The notes under the pieces are model-generated. The model worked only from the letters and a program-made list of their open reading frames with translations, was not told where the DNA came from and made no database searches. A stretch of 64,000 bases of DNA from Frigidibacter sp037095735 (GTDB lineage: Bacteria; Pseudomonadota; Alphaproteobacteria; Rhodobacterales; Rhodobacteraceae): contig NZ_JBAWKD010000009.1 of assembly GCF_037095735.1 (NCBI RefSeq), forward strand, positions 1-64,000. The letters are read 5' to 3'. The position numbers and the translations under genes are program-made. Position 1 is the first letter of the stretch; each line of letters starts with the position of its first letter. Shown in pieces: positions 41,330 through 49,710 of this stretch.

Positions 41330-42105
41330 CCCGGCTGCTGATCCTTGGCAATTCCCATGTCGCGGCGTTGAAGTCGGCCCATGCGGCCGAGCCCGGTCGC
41401 TGGCCCGTCGAGGTCGATTTCCTTGGCGCGCCGGGCGGGGCGCTGGACAGCCTGACGCTGCAGGACGGCGCGCTGGTCGCGGGCGCGGCCGAGGTGTTCG
41501 AGCGGCTGAACGGCCGCGCGGTGGTGCCGCTGGCGGGCTATGACGCGGTGGTGATCGCGGGCTGCGAGATCTCGATGTTCCGCGCGCTGTCGGTGCTGCG
41601 CGGCGTGATCTGGCCGGGCGCCGTGGCCCCGCCCGAGGCGCCAGTGCGCAAGGGGCAGGTGCTGGTCAGCCGGGCACTGGTCGAAGAGGCGGTCACCGCC
41701 TCGTTGCAGGCGGCGCTGGGGGCGCGGCTGGCGCGGCTGATCGCGGGCGGGACCGATGCGCCGATCGTGGTGACGCAGCAGCCGAACCCCTGCTGGCTGG
41801 GCGAGGGCGCGGCGCCGGTTGCGGCCTTCCTGCGCGCGCGGCAGCTGGGCTATGCCGAGGAGATCGCGCGGATCTTCCGCACCGCCGCCGGGCGGGCACT
41901 GGCCCCGGCGGTGCTGCTGCCGCAGCCGCCCGAGACGCTGCGCGGGCCGGTCTTCACCCGGCCGGTGTTCTCGCAGGGCTCGGTCCGGCTGACGCGCGAG
42001 ATGAAGGCCGCGCATGACGGCGACGACTTCCTGCATGCCAATGCCGCCTATGGCGCGCTGGTGCTGGATCAGCTGGTGGCGGTGCTGGCGCCCGCAGAGG
42101 CTTAG
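41326..42105 (+). CDS. SGNH-like hydrolase partner of the GSCFA protein
   Basis: A 259-residue protein starting MTRLLILGNSHVAALK; GNSH (residues 8-11) resembles the catalytic-serine block of SGNH hydrolases and of polysaccharide-biosynthesis proteins. Later DDFLHANAAYGALVLDQL near the C-terminus looks like the D-x-x-H block. Its start overlaps the GSCFA stop (ATGA), so the pair is made together. No signal peptide is evident. The function is inferred as carbohydrate ester chemistry. Confidence 0.68.
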   Translation: MTRLLILGNSHVAALKSAHAAEPGRWPVEVDFLGAPGGALDSLTLQDGALVAGAAEVFERLNGRAVVPLAGYDAVVIAGCEISMFRALSVLRGVIWPGAVAPPEAPVRKGQVLVSRALVEEAVTASLQAALGARLARLIAGGTDAPIVVTQQPNPCWLGEGAAPVAAFLRARQLGYAEEIARIFRTAAGRALAPAVLLPQPPETLRGPVFTRPVFSQGSVRLTREMKAAHDGDDFLHANAAYGALVLDQLVAVLAPAEA

Positions 42106-42113
42106 GCAGTGGC

Positions 42114-43319
42114 CTAGATCGAGCCGCGCGGCATCGGGGTTTCGCCGCGGTTGTAGGGCTTCCAGTCCTCGACCTCGGGGTAGTATTTCCGCCGCCAGGC
42201 ACGCACCCGCGGGTTCATCCTCCGCCGCCAGACCGGTGGCACCATCGCCATCGCGGTCATCGCCGGATAGCCGCGGGGCAGCTGCGGGGCTTCGTCCTCG
42301 GAATAGGTCTGCAGCAGCGGGAAGCGGCGGTCGGGCTTGTAATGGTGGTCGGAATGGCGCTGCAGGTTGATCAGCAGCCAGTTCGAGGCGGTCTCGGCCG
42401 AGTTCCAGGAATGACGCGGCAGGACGTGCTCGTAGCGCCCGTCGCCGAGGTGTTTGCGGGTCAGGCCGTAGTGTTCGACGTAATTGGTCAGTTCGAGCTG
42501 CCAGACCGCGACGAAGGCCTGCCAGAAGAAAAGCGCGAGGCCCTGCCAGCCGCCGAGGGCGAGGGCTGCGCCCAGCATGACCAGTTGCAGCGCCGCGTAG
42601 CGCCAGAACGGGTTGCGCCGGTCGAGCGGCCGGCGACCGGCGCGGGCGAGAAGCCGGGTTTCGGCCGCCCAGGCCGAGCCCGGGCAGTGGCGCAGCACGC
42701 GGGCGAAATAGCGGTGGAACCCCTCGTTGTAGCGCGCGGTGACCGCGTCGCGCGGGGTGCCGACCCAGAGGTGGTGGACCAGCAGGTGTTCCGAGCGGAA
42801 ATGCGAATAGAGCACCGAGGCCAAGAGCAGATCCGCGAGCCAGCGTTCCAGCCGGTTGCGCTGGTGCAGCAGTTCATGGGCATAGACGATGCCGATCGTG
42901 CCCGAGATCACGCCCATCCCGAAGAAAAGCGCGATCTTCTCGCCCATCCCGAGGTGGCCGGTATGGGTGACCCACCAGATCATCCCGAACAGCGTCACCG
43001 CCTGCACCGGGAACCAGATCAGGGTGATGGCGCGGTGCCAGACCAGGCGGTGCTCGGGCGTGGCGGGATCGGGGTTTTCGTCATTGTCGCCCAGGAGCGC
43101 GTCGAGGACCGAGATCATCACCCAGCCATAAAGCGGCAGCGCGGCGGTGGCCCAGCCGCCCGACCAGCCACCGGCGAGGGCGAGCGGGATCATCCCCAGC
43201 GACAGCCAGAAGGGCAGCGCGGATCCGGGCGGTCTGGGGTCTGTGGCGGTCAAGGGCGGGCTCTCGCGGGCGGAGGGGCGGCTCGGCGGTGGCCTGGCGG
43301 TGGCCTGGCGTCGGGCCAC
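42114..43319 (-). CDS. AlkB-type integral-membrane alkane hydroxylase
   Basis: A 401-residue di-iron membrane monooxygenase of the AlkB/XylM group. Its histidine boxes are HELLHQ, EHLLVHH, NYVEHYG and LQRHSDHHY. The second box has Val where AlkB usually has Gly, and the first ends in Gln rather than Lys, so substrate range may differ from n-alkanes. About six hydrophobic helices are present. The start is uncertain: GTG at 43319 gives 401 residues, TTG at 43253 gives 379. No rubredoxin or regulator gene is adjacent. It is 30 bp from mutY, same strand. Confidence 0.85.
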   Translation of the reverse strand: MARRQATARPPPSRPSARESPPLTATDPRPPGSALPFWLSLGMIPLALAGGWSGGWATAALPLYGWVMISVLDALLGDNDENPDPATPEHRLVWHRAITLIWFPVQAVTLFGMIWWVTHTGHLGMGEKIALFFGMGVISGTIGIVYAHELLHQRNRLERWLADLLLASVLYSHFRSEHLLVHHLWVGTPRDAVTARYNEGFHRYFARVLRHCPGSAWAAETRLLARAGRRPLDRRNPFWRYAALQLVMLGAALALGGWQGLALFFWQAFVAVWQLELTNYVEHYGLTRKHLGDGRYEHVLPRHSWNSAETASNWLLINLQRHSDHHYKPDRRFPLLQTYSEDEAPQLPRGYPAMTAMAMVPPVWRRRMNPRVRAWRRKYYPEVEDWKPYNRGETPMPRGSI

Positions 43320-43349
43320 AGTAACGCCGGGACGCGGCGGGGCAAAGGG

Positions 43350-44408
43350 TCAGGAGGCGGCGTCCCAGACCTTGCGCATCACCGTGGGCAACGCGCCGGG
43401 GTCGAAGGCCGTTCGGGCCACGAAGGCACCGCGTTCGGGGTTCGTGCCGGCGGCGGCGGTGGCGGTCAGGACCGTCAGCTCCAGATGGAAATGCGTGAAG
43501 GTGTGGCGCACGGTGTCGGGCCGGGCCTGCCAGTCGGCCGACAGCGGCGGCGCGGGCTCGGGGCTGGCGGACCAGTCCGAGCCCGGGAAACCCAGCATGC
43601 CGCCCAGAAGCCCCTTCGCCGGCCGCGTCTCGACCAGCACCGCGCCCGAGGGGTCGGTCGCGACATAGGCGAAACCGCGGCGGGTGGGCTTTTCGGGCTT
43701 CGGGCTCTTGCGCGGCAGCTCGGCCGCAATCCCGCCCGCGCGGGCGAGGCAGCCCTCGGTCAGCGGGCAGAGCGCGCAGGCGGGCTTGCGCGGCGTGCAG
43801 ATCGTGGCGCCGAGGTCCATCATCGCCTGCGCGAAATCGCCCGGACGCGCCTCGGGCGTGAGGGTGACGGCCAGCGCGGCGAGCCAGGGCCTGGCGCCGG
43901 GCAGCGGCGCCTCGACCGCGAAGAGCCGCGCGGTCACCCGCTCGACATTGCCGTCGACCACCGCCACCGGCTCGTCATAAGCGATGGCGGCGACGGCGGC
44001 GGCGGTATAGGGGCCGATGCCCGGCAGGGCCAGCAGCGCGTCGCGGGTGTCGGGGAAGCCGCCGCGCGCGGCGACGGCACGGGCGCATTTCAGCAGGTTG
44101 CGGGCGCGGGCGTAGTAACCGAGCCCCGCCCACTCGGCCATCACCGCGGCATCCTCGGCCGCGGCAAGGTCCTGCACCGTGGGCCAGCGGGCGGTGAAGC
44201 GCTCGAAATAGCCGCGCACCGCGGCAACGGTGGTCTGCTGCAGCATCACCTCTGACAGCCAGACGCGGTAGGGATCGGGGCGCACCCCGGCGGCGCGCTC
44301 GGCCGGCGGCACCCGCCAGGGCATGGTGCGGTGATGCCGGTCGTACCAGTCGAGCAGGCGCGTCGCGACCTGCGAGGCATCGGGGCCGGAACCGGCGTCT
44401 GGGGTCAT
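43350..44408 (-). CDS. mutY: A/G-specific adenine glycosylase
   Basis: A 352-residue DNA repair glycosylase that removes adenine mispaired with 8-oxoguanine. The catalytic Glu lies in LSEVMLQQT (about residues 51-59). The helix-hairpin-helix LPGIGPYTAAAV is followed by the catalytic Asp in VVDGNVERV. The [4Fe-4S] loop is C-x6-C-x2-C-x5-C (CTPRKPACALCPLTEGC). A NUDIX-like C-terminal domain that reads 8-oxoG follows. It diverges from the DciA gene, with 118 bp between. Confidence 0.96.
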   Translation of the reverse strand: MTPDAGSGPDASQVATRLLDWYDRHHRTMPWRVPPAERAAGVRPDPYRVWLSEVMLQQTTVAAVRGYFERFTARWPTVQDLAAAEDAAVMAEWAGLGYYARARNLLKCARAVAARGGFPDTRDALLALPGIGPYTAAAVAAIAYDEPVAVVDGNVERVTARLFAVEAPLPGARPWLAALAVTLTPEARPGDFAQAMMDLGATICTPRKPACALCPLTEGCLARAGGIAAELPRKSPKPEKPTRRGFAYVATDPSGAVLVETRPAKGLLGGMLGFPGSDWSASPEPAPPLSADWQARPDTVRHTFTHFHLELTVLTATAAAGTNPERGAFVARTAFDPGALPTVMRKVWDAAS

Positions 44409-44526
44409 TCTGCGGCGATCCTCGCGTCACGCATTCTTTATGGTCTGCACAGGGTCCGTGCGCGCATTTGGCTGGCATCGGCGCGGCGGTTTGACCAAGA
44501 ATAGCGGCGAGATTGCGCGAGGCCAG

Positions 44527-45072
44527 ATGCCACAAGACCCCGACAGCACGCCGAAGGCCAAACGTGGCGCCCCGAAGGGCGCCGCGGCCCGGCGGATGCG
44601 CGGGTTCGAGGCGGCCTCGGGCCTGCTCGCCGACCGCATCCGCGTCGCGGGCGAGGCGCGCGGCTTCGCGGTGGCGCGGCTTCTGACCGACTGGGCCGAG
44701 ATCGTGGGCCCGGATCTGGCGCAGATCGCCCGGCCGGTAAAGATCGGCTACGCCGCCAAAGACGGCTTCGGCGCGACGCTGACGCTGCTGGTCACCGGCC
44801 CCGCCGCACCGCGCGTGCAGATGGAGCTGCCGCGGATCCGCGAGAAGGTGAACGCCTGCTACGGCTACAACGCCATCGCCCGGGTGCGGCTGACCCAGAC
44901 CGCGCCCGAGGGTTTCGGGCCGCTGCCCGTGGCCCCGAAGCCCCGCCCCTCCCCCTCGCCCGAGGCCTGCGCCCGCGCGCGCGAGGTGGCCGAGGGCGTC
45001 AGCGATCCCACGCTCCATGCCGCGCTCGAGCGGCTGGCGCAGAATGTGCTCTCCCGCGGCCCGAGGGGCTGA
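44527..45072 (+). CDS. DUF721/DciA-family protein
   Basis: A 181-residue basic protein of the DUF721 (DciA) family. The conserved core reads ARLLTDWAEIVGPDLAQIARPVKI and includes a KH-like fold with VRLTQ near residue 115. DciA proteins load replicative helicase DnaB in bacteria that lack DnaC; this is the likely role. The ATG at 44527 has GAGG five bases before. It precedes the DsbA-like gene by 25 bp; the two probably share a transcript. Confidence 0.82.
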   Translation: MPQDPDSTPKAKRGAPKGAAARRMRGFEAASGLLADRIRVAGEARGFAVARLLTDWAEIVGPDLAQIARPVKIGYAAKDGFGATLTLLVTGPAAPRVQMELPRIREKVNACYGYNAIARVRLTQTAPEGFGPLPVAPKPRPSPSPEACARAREVAEGVSDPTLHAALERLAQNVLSRGPRG

Positions 45073-45097
45073 CGGGCTTACAACGAAAGGTCTTTTC

Positions 45098-45760
45098 ATG
45101 CAGCGCCGTACCTTCACCCTCGCGCTTCTGACCACCGCCCTGGTCGGCGGCGGATCGTGGATCGCCCGCGGCCTCGGGCTTGGCCAGACGCAGATCCCGG
45201 CCGGCGCCGCCTTCGCGCAGGACGCCGCCGATGCGCCGATCCGCGAGGACATGGTCATGGGCAAGGCCGACGCCCCGGTGACGGTGATCGAATATGCCTC
45301 GTTCACCTGCCCGCACTGCCAGCACTGGCACGAGACCGTCTGGCCCGAGTTCAAGAAGAACTACATCGACACCGGCAAGGTGAAGTTCATCCTGCGCGAG
45401 GTCTATTTCGACAAGTTCGGGCTCTGGGCAGGCATGGTCGCGCAATGCGGCGGCGAGATGCGCTATTACGGCATGGTCGACATGATCTACGACCAGCAGA
45501 AGGAATGGATCGGCTCGGGCCAGCCGACCGAGATCGCCGACAACCTGCGCAAGATCGGCGCCAAGGCCGGCCTGTCGAAGGACCAGATCGACGCCTGCCT
45601 GAACGACAAGGCGCTGGCGCAGTCGATGGTGGCGACCTACCAGAAGAACGCCACCGCCGACGGGGTCGACGCGACGCCGACCTTCTTCGTGAACGGCACC
45701 AAGCATTCGAACATGGATTACGAGGAATTCGCCAAGGTCCTCGACGAAGCGCTCGGCTGA
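45098..45760 (+). CDS. DsbA-family thiol-disulfide oxidoreductase
   Basis: A 220-residue exported thioredoxin-fold protein. The signal segment covers residues 1-42 (ending AAFAQDA; a twin-arginine-like QRRTFTLA precedes the hydrophobic core, so Tat or Sec export is possible). The active site is FTCPHCQHWH (Cys-Pro-His-Cys, about residues 68-71) and the cis-Pro loop is ATPTFFVNG. It is of the DsbA/BdbD type acting on periplasmic proteins. AAAGG lies eight bases before the ATG. Confidence 0.92.
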   Translation: MQRRTFTLALLTTALVGGGSWIARGLGLGQTQIPAGAAFAQDAADAPIREDMVMGKADAPVTVIEYASFTCPHCQHWHETVWPEFKKNYIDTGKVKFILREVYFDKFGLWAGMVAQCGGEMRYYGMVDMIYDQQKEWIGSGQPTEIADNLRKIGAKAGLSKDQIDACLNDKALAQSMVATYQKNATADGVDATPTFFVNGTKHSNMDYEEFAKVLDEALG

Positions 45761-45764
45761 TCCG

Positions 45765-46913
45765 ATGCGGCCGCTGGAAGGTCTGCGGGTCGTCGAACTG
45801 GCCCGCATCCTCGCCGGTCCCTGGTGCGGCCAGCTTCTGGCCGACCTCGGCGCCGAGGTCGTCAAGGTCGAGGCGCCCGAGGGCGACGACACCCGCCGCT
45901 GGGGCCCGCCGTTCATCGAGCGCGAGGGCGACCGATCCGCGGCCTATTTCCACGCGACGAACCGGGGCAAGGCCTCGGTCACCGCCGATTTCCGCGACCC
46001 GGGCGACCTTGCCCGGGTGAAGGCGCTGATCGCCACCGCCGACGTGGTGATCGAGAACTTCAAGGTGGGCGGGCTCGCGAAGTTCGGGCTGGATGGCGAA
46101 AGCCTGACGGCGGCGCATCCGCGGCTGGTCTATTGCTCGGTCACCGGCTTCGGGCAGGACGGGCCCTATGCGCATCGCGCGGGCTACGACTACATCATCC
46201 AGGGCATGTCCGGGCTGATGAGCGTGACCGGCGAGCCGGACGCCCAGCCGCAGAAGGTGGGCGTCGCGGTGATCGACGTCTTCACCGGGATCTATGCCGC
46301 GACCGCGGTGCTGGCGGCGCTGCAGGCGCGCACCCGCACCGGACGCGGCGACCGGATCGACATGTCGCTGTTCGACGTGGCGACGGCGATCATGGCCAAC
46401 CAGGCGATGAACTACCTGGCGACCGGCACCGCGCCCGAGCGGCTGGGCAACGCCCATCCGAACCTGGTGCCCTACCAGGTCTTCGACTGCGCCGACGGCT
46501 TCCTGATCATCGCCACCGGCAATGACGGCCAGTACCGCCGGCTGTGCGGCCTGCTGGGCCTGCCCGGCCTGGCCGAGGCGCCGGACTACCGCACCAATGC
46601 CGACCGCATCGCCAACCGCGAGGTGCTGATCGCCACCCTTTCGGCCGCGACCCGCGGCCGGACCAAGGCCGACCTCCTGGCCGCCTGCGAGGCCGAGGGC
46701 GTGCCCGCGGGCCCGATCAATGACATGGCCGAGGTCTTCGCCGATCCGCAGATCCTCGCCCGCGCGATGCGGATCGCGCCCGAGGGGGTGCCCGGCGTGC
46801 GCAGCCCGATCCGCTTCGCCGGGGGCGAACTGGCGCTCGACGCCGCCTCGCCGAAGCTCGGGGCGGACAATGCCCGGATCTGGGCCGGGCTCGACACGAC
46901 GGTCGAGGGCTGA
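45765..46913 (+). CDS. CaiB/BaiF-family CoA-transferase
   Basis: A 382-residue family III CoA-transferase. It starts MRPLEGLRVVELARILAGP with the typical family opening, and has GAEVVKVEAP (about residues 29-38), the catalytic Asp region in NRGKASVTADFRDPGD, and the C-terminal GVPAGPINDM. Such enzymes move CoA between carboxylates (succinate or formate donors) or act as racemases; the substrate cannot be told. The ATG is four bases after the DsbA-like stop. It converges on lpxK. Confidence 0.9.
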   Translation: MRPLEGLRVVELARILAGPWCGQLLADLGAEVVKVEAPEGDDTRRWGPPFIEREGDRSAAYFHATNRGKASVTADFRDPGDLARVKALIATADVVIENFKVGGLAKFGLDGESLTAAHPRLVYCSVTGFGQDGPYAHRAGYDYIIQGMSGLMSVTGEPDAQPQKVGVAVIDVFTGIYAATAVLAALQARTRTGRGDRIDMSLFDVATAIMANQAMNYLATGTAPERLGNAHPNLVPYQVFDCADGFLIIATGNDGQYRRLCGLLGLPGLAEAPDYRTNADRIANREVLIATLSAATRGRTKADLLAACEAEGVPAGPINDMAEVFADPQILARAMRIAPEGVPGVRSPIRFAGGELALDAASPKLGADNARIWAGLDTTVEG

Positions 46914-46918
46914 TCGCG

Positions 46919-46964
46919 CTTTCTTGCTGGTGAAAATATCCCGGGGTCCGGGGCAGAGCCCCGG
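46919..46964. repeat. Convergent-gene 3' element with hairpin (possible interspersed repeat)
   Basis: Between the CoA-transferase and lpxK stops the sequence has CTTTCTTGCTGGTGAAAATA at its left end, then a hairpin CCGGGGC-AGA-GCCCCGG (46948-46964). Similar AAAATATCC-GGGG modules followed by GC hairpins are recalled from other Rhodobacterales genomes at gene ends, but this is memory and was not checked. It may act as a bidirectional terminator. Confidence 0.45.
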
Positions 46965-46973
46965 CCCTGCCCC

Positions 46974-47945
46974 TCAAAGCCCGAGCGTGTCCAGAGCCGC
47001 ATCGAGCGGCCCCCAGTCGTCCAGCTCCAGCCGCACCGGCAGCGCCAACACCTGCGGCCGGAAGCCGGCCGGCATCCGCGCCGCATCCTTCTCGGTGGTG
47101 ACGATCTGCGCGCCCAGCAGCTTCGCCTCGGCGGAAAGCCGGGTCAGCAGCTGCGGCGTGTAGGGCTGGTGATCCTCGAGCGGTTCGGCGCGCGCGATTT
47201 CGGCCCCCAGCCCGCGCAACGTGTCGAAGAATTTCTGCGGATGGCCGATGCCCGCGACGGCCAGCACGCGCAGCCCGCGCCAGTCCATGCCGGTCGGCAG
47301 CGGCACCAGCGCGCCCTTCAGCCGCGGCACGGGGGCGGTGATCGCGAGGGCGGCCTGCGCGGCGGCGTCGCCGATGCTCAGCACCAGATCGGCACGGGCA
47401 AGGCCCACCGCCACCGGCTCGCGCAGCGGTCCCGCCGGGATGCAGTGGCCGTTGCCGAAGCCGCGCGCGGCATCGACGACGACGATCGACAGGTCCTTGT
47501 GCAGGTCGGGATTCTGGAAGCCGTCGTCCATGACGATGACCTCCGCCCCGGCCCCGGCCATCGCGCGGGCGCCCGCGGCGCGGTCGCGGCTGATCCAGGC
47601 GGGGGCGAAGGCCGACAGGAGCAGCGGCTCGTCCCCGACCTCGGCCGCGGTGTGGCGGCGGGCGTCGACCTGGACGGGCCCGGCCAGGCTGCCGCCATGG
47701 CCGCGGCTCAGGATCATCGGCGCCCGGCCGCGGGCCAGCAGGCGCTGCACCAGCGCGGTGACGGTCGGGGTCTTGCCGGTGCCGCCGGCGGTCAGGTTGC
47801 CCACGCAGATCACCGGCGGGCCGGGACGGACGCCCTCGCGCCCCGCCAGCCGGCGCGCGGTCCCCGCCGCGTAGAGCCGGCCGAGCGGCGCCAGCAGATG
47901 CGCCTGCCAGCCGGCGGGCCGGTTCCAGAACCCGGGCGTGTGCAT
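46974..47945 (-). CDS. lpxK: Tetraacyldisaccharide 4'-kinase
   Basis: A 323-residue membrane-associated kinase that phosphorylates the lipid A disaccharide at the 4' position. The Walker A motif GNLTAGGTGKTP (about residues 49-60) is typical of the family, with DDGFQNPDLHKD (about 140-151) as the catalytic/magnesium motif. Its ATG shares one base with the waaA stop (TGATG), so the two lipid A genes are translationally coupled. The presence of both shows that this organism makes ordinary lipid A with Kdo. Confidence 0.94.
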   Translation of the reverse strand: MHTPGFWNRPAGWQAHLLAPLGRLYAAGTARRLAGREGVRPGPPVICVGNLTAGGTGKTPTVTALVQRLLARGRAPMILSRGHGGSLAGPVQVDARRHTAAEVGDEPLLLSAFAPAWISRDRAAGARAMAGAGAEVIVMDDGFQNPDLHKDLSIVVVDAARGFGNGHCIPAGPLREPVAVGLARADLVLSIGDAAAQAALAITAPVPRLKGALVPLPTGMDWRGLRVLAVAGIGHPQKFFDTLRGLGAEIARAEPLEDHQPYTPQLLTRLSAEAKLLGAQIVTTEKDAARMPAGFRPQVLALPVRLELDDWGPLDAALDTLGL

Positions 47946-49195
47946 CAGGCGGCCCCCTTCAGGTCGGCTCCGGCCGGCGCGGGCAGCCGGGCGAGCACCG
48001 CGTGCAGCACATCCTCGGCCGCGCCGGCGCCCCCGGACGAGACCGACCAGGCGGCATGGGCCAGAAGCGCGGCGCGGTCGGCGGCGATCAGGTCGACCAG
48101 CGCCTCGGCCAGCGCCTCCTCGGCGGCGACCTGCCGCGCCGCGCCCGCCGCCGCCAGCCGGGCATAGAGCGCGGAATGGGCGCCGTGCGCCGGCCCGTGC
48201 AGGATCGCCGAACCCAGCGCCGCGGGTTCGAGCGGGCTGCGCGCGGCGGGCGTGCCCGCGCCGAAGGTGCCGGCCATGAAGCTGACCGGGGCGAGGCGAT
48301 ACCACAGGCCGGTCTCGCCCTCGGCGTCGGCCACGAACACCTGCACCTCTGGCTCGGGCTCTTCGTCGCGCGAGCGCAGCGCCACCTGCCAGTCGCGGGC
48401 GGCGGCGGCGGCGGCGATCTCGGGGCCGCGGGCGGGATCGGCAGGGGCGAGGATCAGCAGCATCCGGTGCGCATACTGGCTGGCGCGGGCGTGGGCGGCA
48501 AGGATCGCCTCTTCATCCTCGGCGGTGGTGCCGGCGGCGAACCAGACCGGCCGGGCGCGCAGCAGCAGTGCCAGCGCCTCGCGCTCGGCCTCGTTGGCGG
48601 GCAGCGGGTCCAGCGCGCTTTCGATGGCGCCGGTGACCTCGATCGGCAGGGCGTATCCGGCAAGGCGGCGCAGGCGGCGGGCGCTGTCGGCATCCTGCAC
48701 GAGGATCACCGCGCAACGGTCGAGCAGCGCCGCGGCCAGGCTGGAATGCCAGCGCCAGCGCCGCCAGTGGTCCATCGTCATCACCGCATCGGCATAGACG
48801 ACCGGGGTCGAGCGGTCATGCAGCGCCGCCAGCGTCGCCACCGGCAGCGCGGTGCCGGTGAAGACCATGAGCGCCGGGCGGTAGCGGTCGAGGAAGGCCG
48901 CGACGGGGCCGGTGCGCTCGGGCGGGGCCGGCAGCAGCAGAGTGCCGGGCGGGAAGTCGACGCCCTCCATCTGCCCGGGATCGAGCGCGGGATCGGCGGT
49001 CACCATCAGCCGCAGGTCGGGGCGGGCGCGGCGCAGCTTCGCGGCCAGCAGCGCAAGCCCCGCGGGGCCCGCACCGGGGCCGGGGCGCAGCCAGACCAGC
49101 GCCCCCTGCCCCTCGGGCGGCGGCGGCAGATCGGTCGGCACCGCGGGTCCGCGTGCCCGGACCAGGGCCAGCCAGAGCGCGAGCGATTTCGCCAT
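47945..49195 (-). CDS. waaA: 3-deoxy-D-manno-octulosonic acid (Kdo) transferase
   Basis: A 416-residue GT30 glycosyltransferase that adds Kdo to lipid IVA. It has an N-terminal donor/acceptor domain with LVWLRPGPGAGPAGLALLAA, a linker, and the C-terminal Rossmann-like half with WFAAGTTAEDEEAILAAH (about residues 218-235; usual family form has AGSTHxGEE) and SFMAGTFG. The usual N-terminal membrane helix is weak. It is followed by lpxK and preceded by the DUF4170 gene, which fits a known alphaproteobacterial lipid A gene set. Confidence 0.88.
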   Translation of the reverse strand: MAKSLALWLALVRARGPAVPTDLPPPPEGQGALVWLRPGPGAGPAGLALLAAKLRRARPDLRLMVTADPALDPGQMEGVDFPPGTLLLPAPPERTGPVAAFLDRYRPALMVFTGTALPVATLAALHDRSTPVVYADAVMTMDHWRRWRWHSSLAAALLDRCAVILVQDADSARRLRRLAGYALPIEVTGAIESALDPLPANEAEREALALLLRARPVWFAAGTTAEDEEAILAAHARASQYAHRMLLILAPADPARGPEIAAAAAARDWQVALRSRDEEPEPEVQVFVADAEGETGLWYRLAPVSFMAGTFGAGTPAARSPLEPAALGSAILHGPAHGAHSALYARLAAAGAARQVAAEEALAEALVDLIAADRAALLAHAAWSVSSGGAGAAEDVLHAVLARLPAPAGADLKGAA

Positions 49196-49225
49196 CGGTG
49201 CCGCCGTCAGCCGCTGCCCGGGGCC

Positions 49226-49471
49226 TCAGGCCCCGAGTTCCTCGGTCGGGCCGGCCGGCGTCTCTTCGTCACGCAGGCGGTGCAGGTGCGCGATGAAGTA
49301 GCGGGTATGGGCATCGTCGACGGTGCGCTGCGCCTCGGCCTTCCAGGCCGAATGGGCAGAGGCATAGTCGGGGAAGATGCCGACCATGTGGATCTTGGCC
49401 ACATCCTTGAAGACGTTCTTGTTGGGAGAGACAAGCTCGCCGCCGAAGACGAGGTGAAGCCTTTGCGCCAT
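49226..49471 (-). CDS. DUF4170-domain protein
   Basis: An 81-residue protein of the DUF4170 family (MAQRLHLVFGGELVSP at the start, then HMVGIFPDYASAHSAWKAEA). The family is known from alphaproteobacteria as a small gene next to waaA; its function is not established. The ATG at 49471 has AGGAG upstream. It lies 30 bp before waaA on the same strand. Confidence 0.8.
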   Translation of the reverse strand: MAQRLHLVFGGELVSPNKNVFKDVAKIHMVGIFPDYASAHSAWKAEAQRTVDDAHTRYFIAHLHRLRDEETPAGPTEELGA

Positions 49472-49612
49472 GGGAGTGCTCCTGGGGCCGGGGATCGGGT
49501 GCGTCCTACATGCCAGCGCCGGCCCGCGCATTCAAGGGAATGCCCCCGGGGGCCTTCAGGGACTCCCCCGGCCCGGGCCTGCGTCGGGTGCGCGTCGCGG
49601 GCTGGCGTCTCG

Positions 49613-49650
49613 GGCGGTCGTCTCTGGCGGTCGTCTCTGGCGGTCGTCTC
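49613..49650. repeat. 13-bp tandem repeat, three copies
   Basis: GGCGGTCGTCTCT occurs three times in a row (49613-49625, 49626-49638, and 49639-49650 lacking the last base), preceded by a degenerate GGCGTCTC. It lies in the 239-bp divergent gap between the DUF4170 gene and mtgA. Probably slippage-prone; no function is evident. Confidence 0.6.
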
Positions 49651-49710
49651 GGGCCGGGGTGGTCCCGCGCGAGGCTTGACCGGGGCGGCGCCGGCGTGAC
49701 ACTCAGCGGC

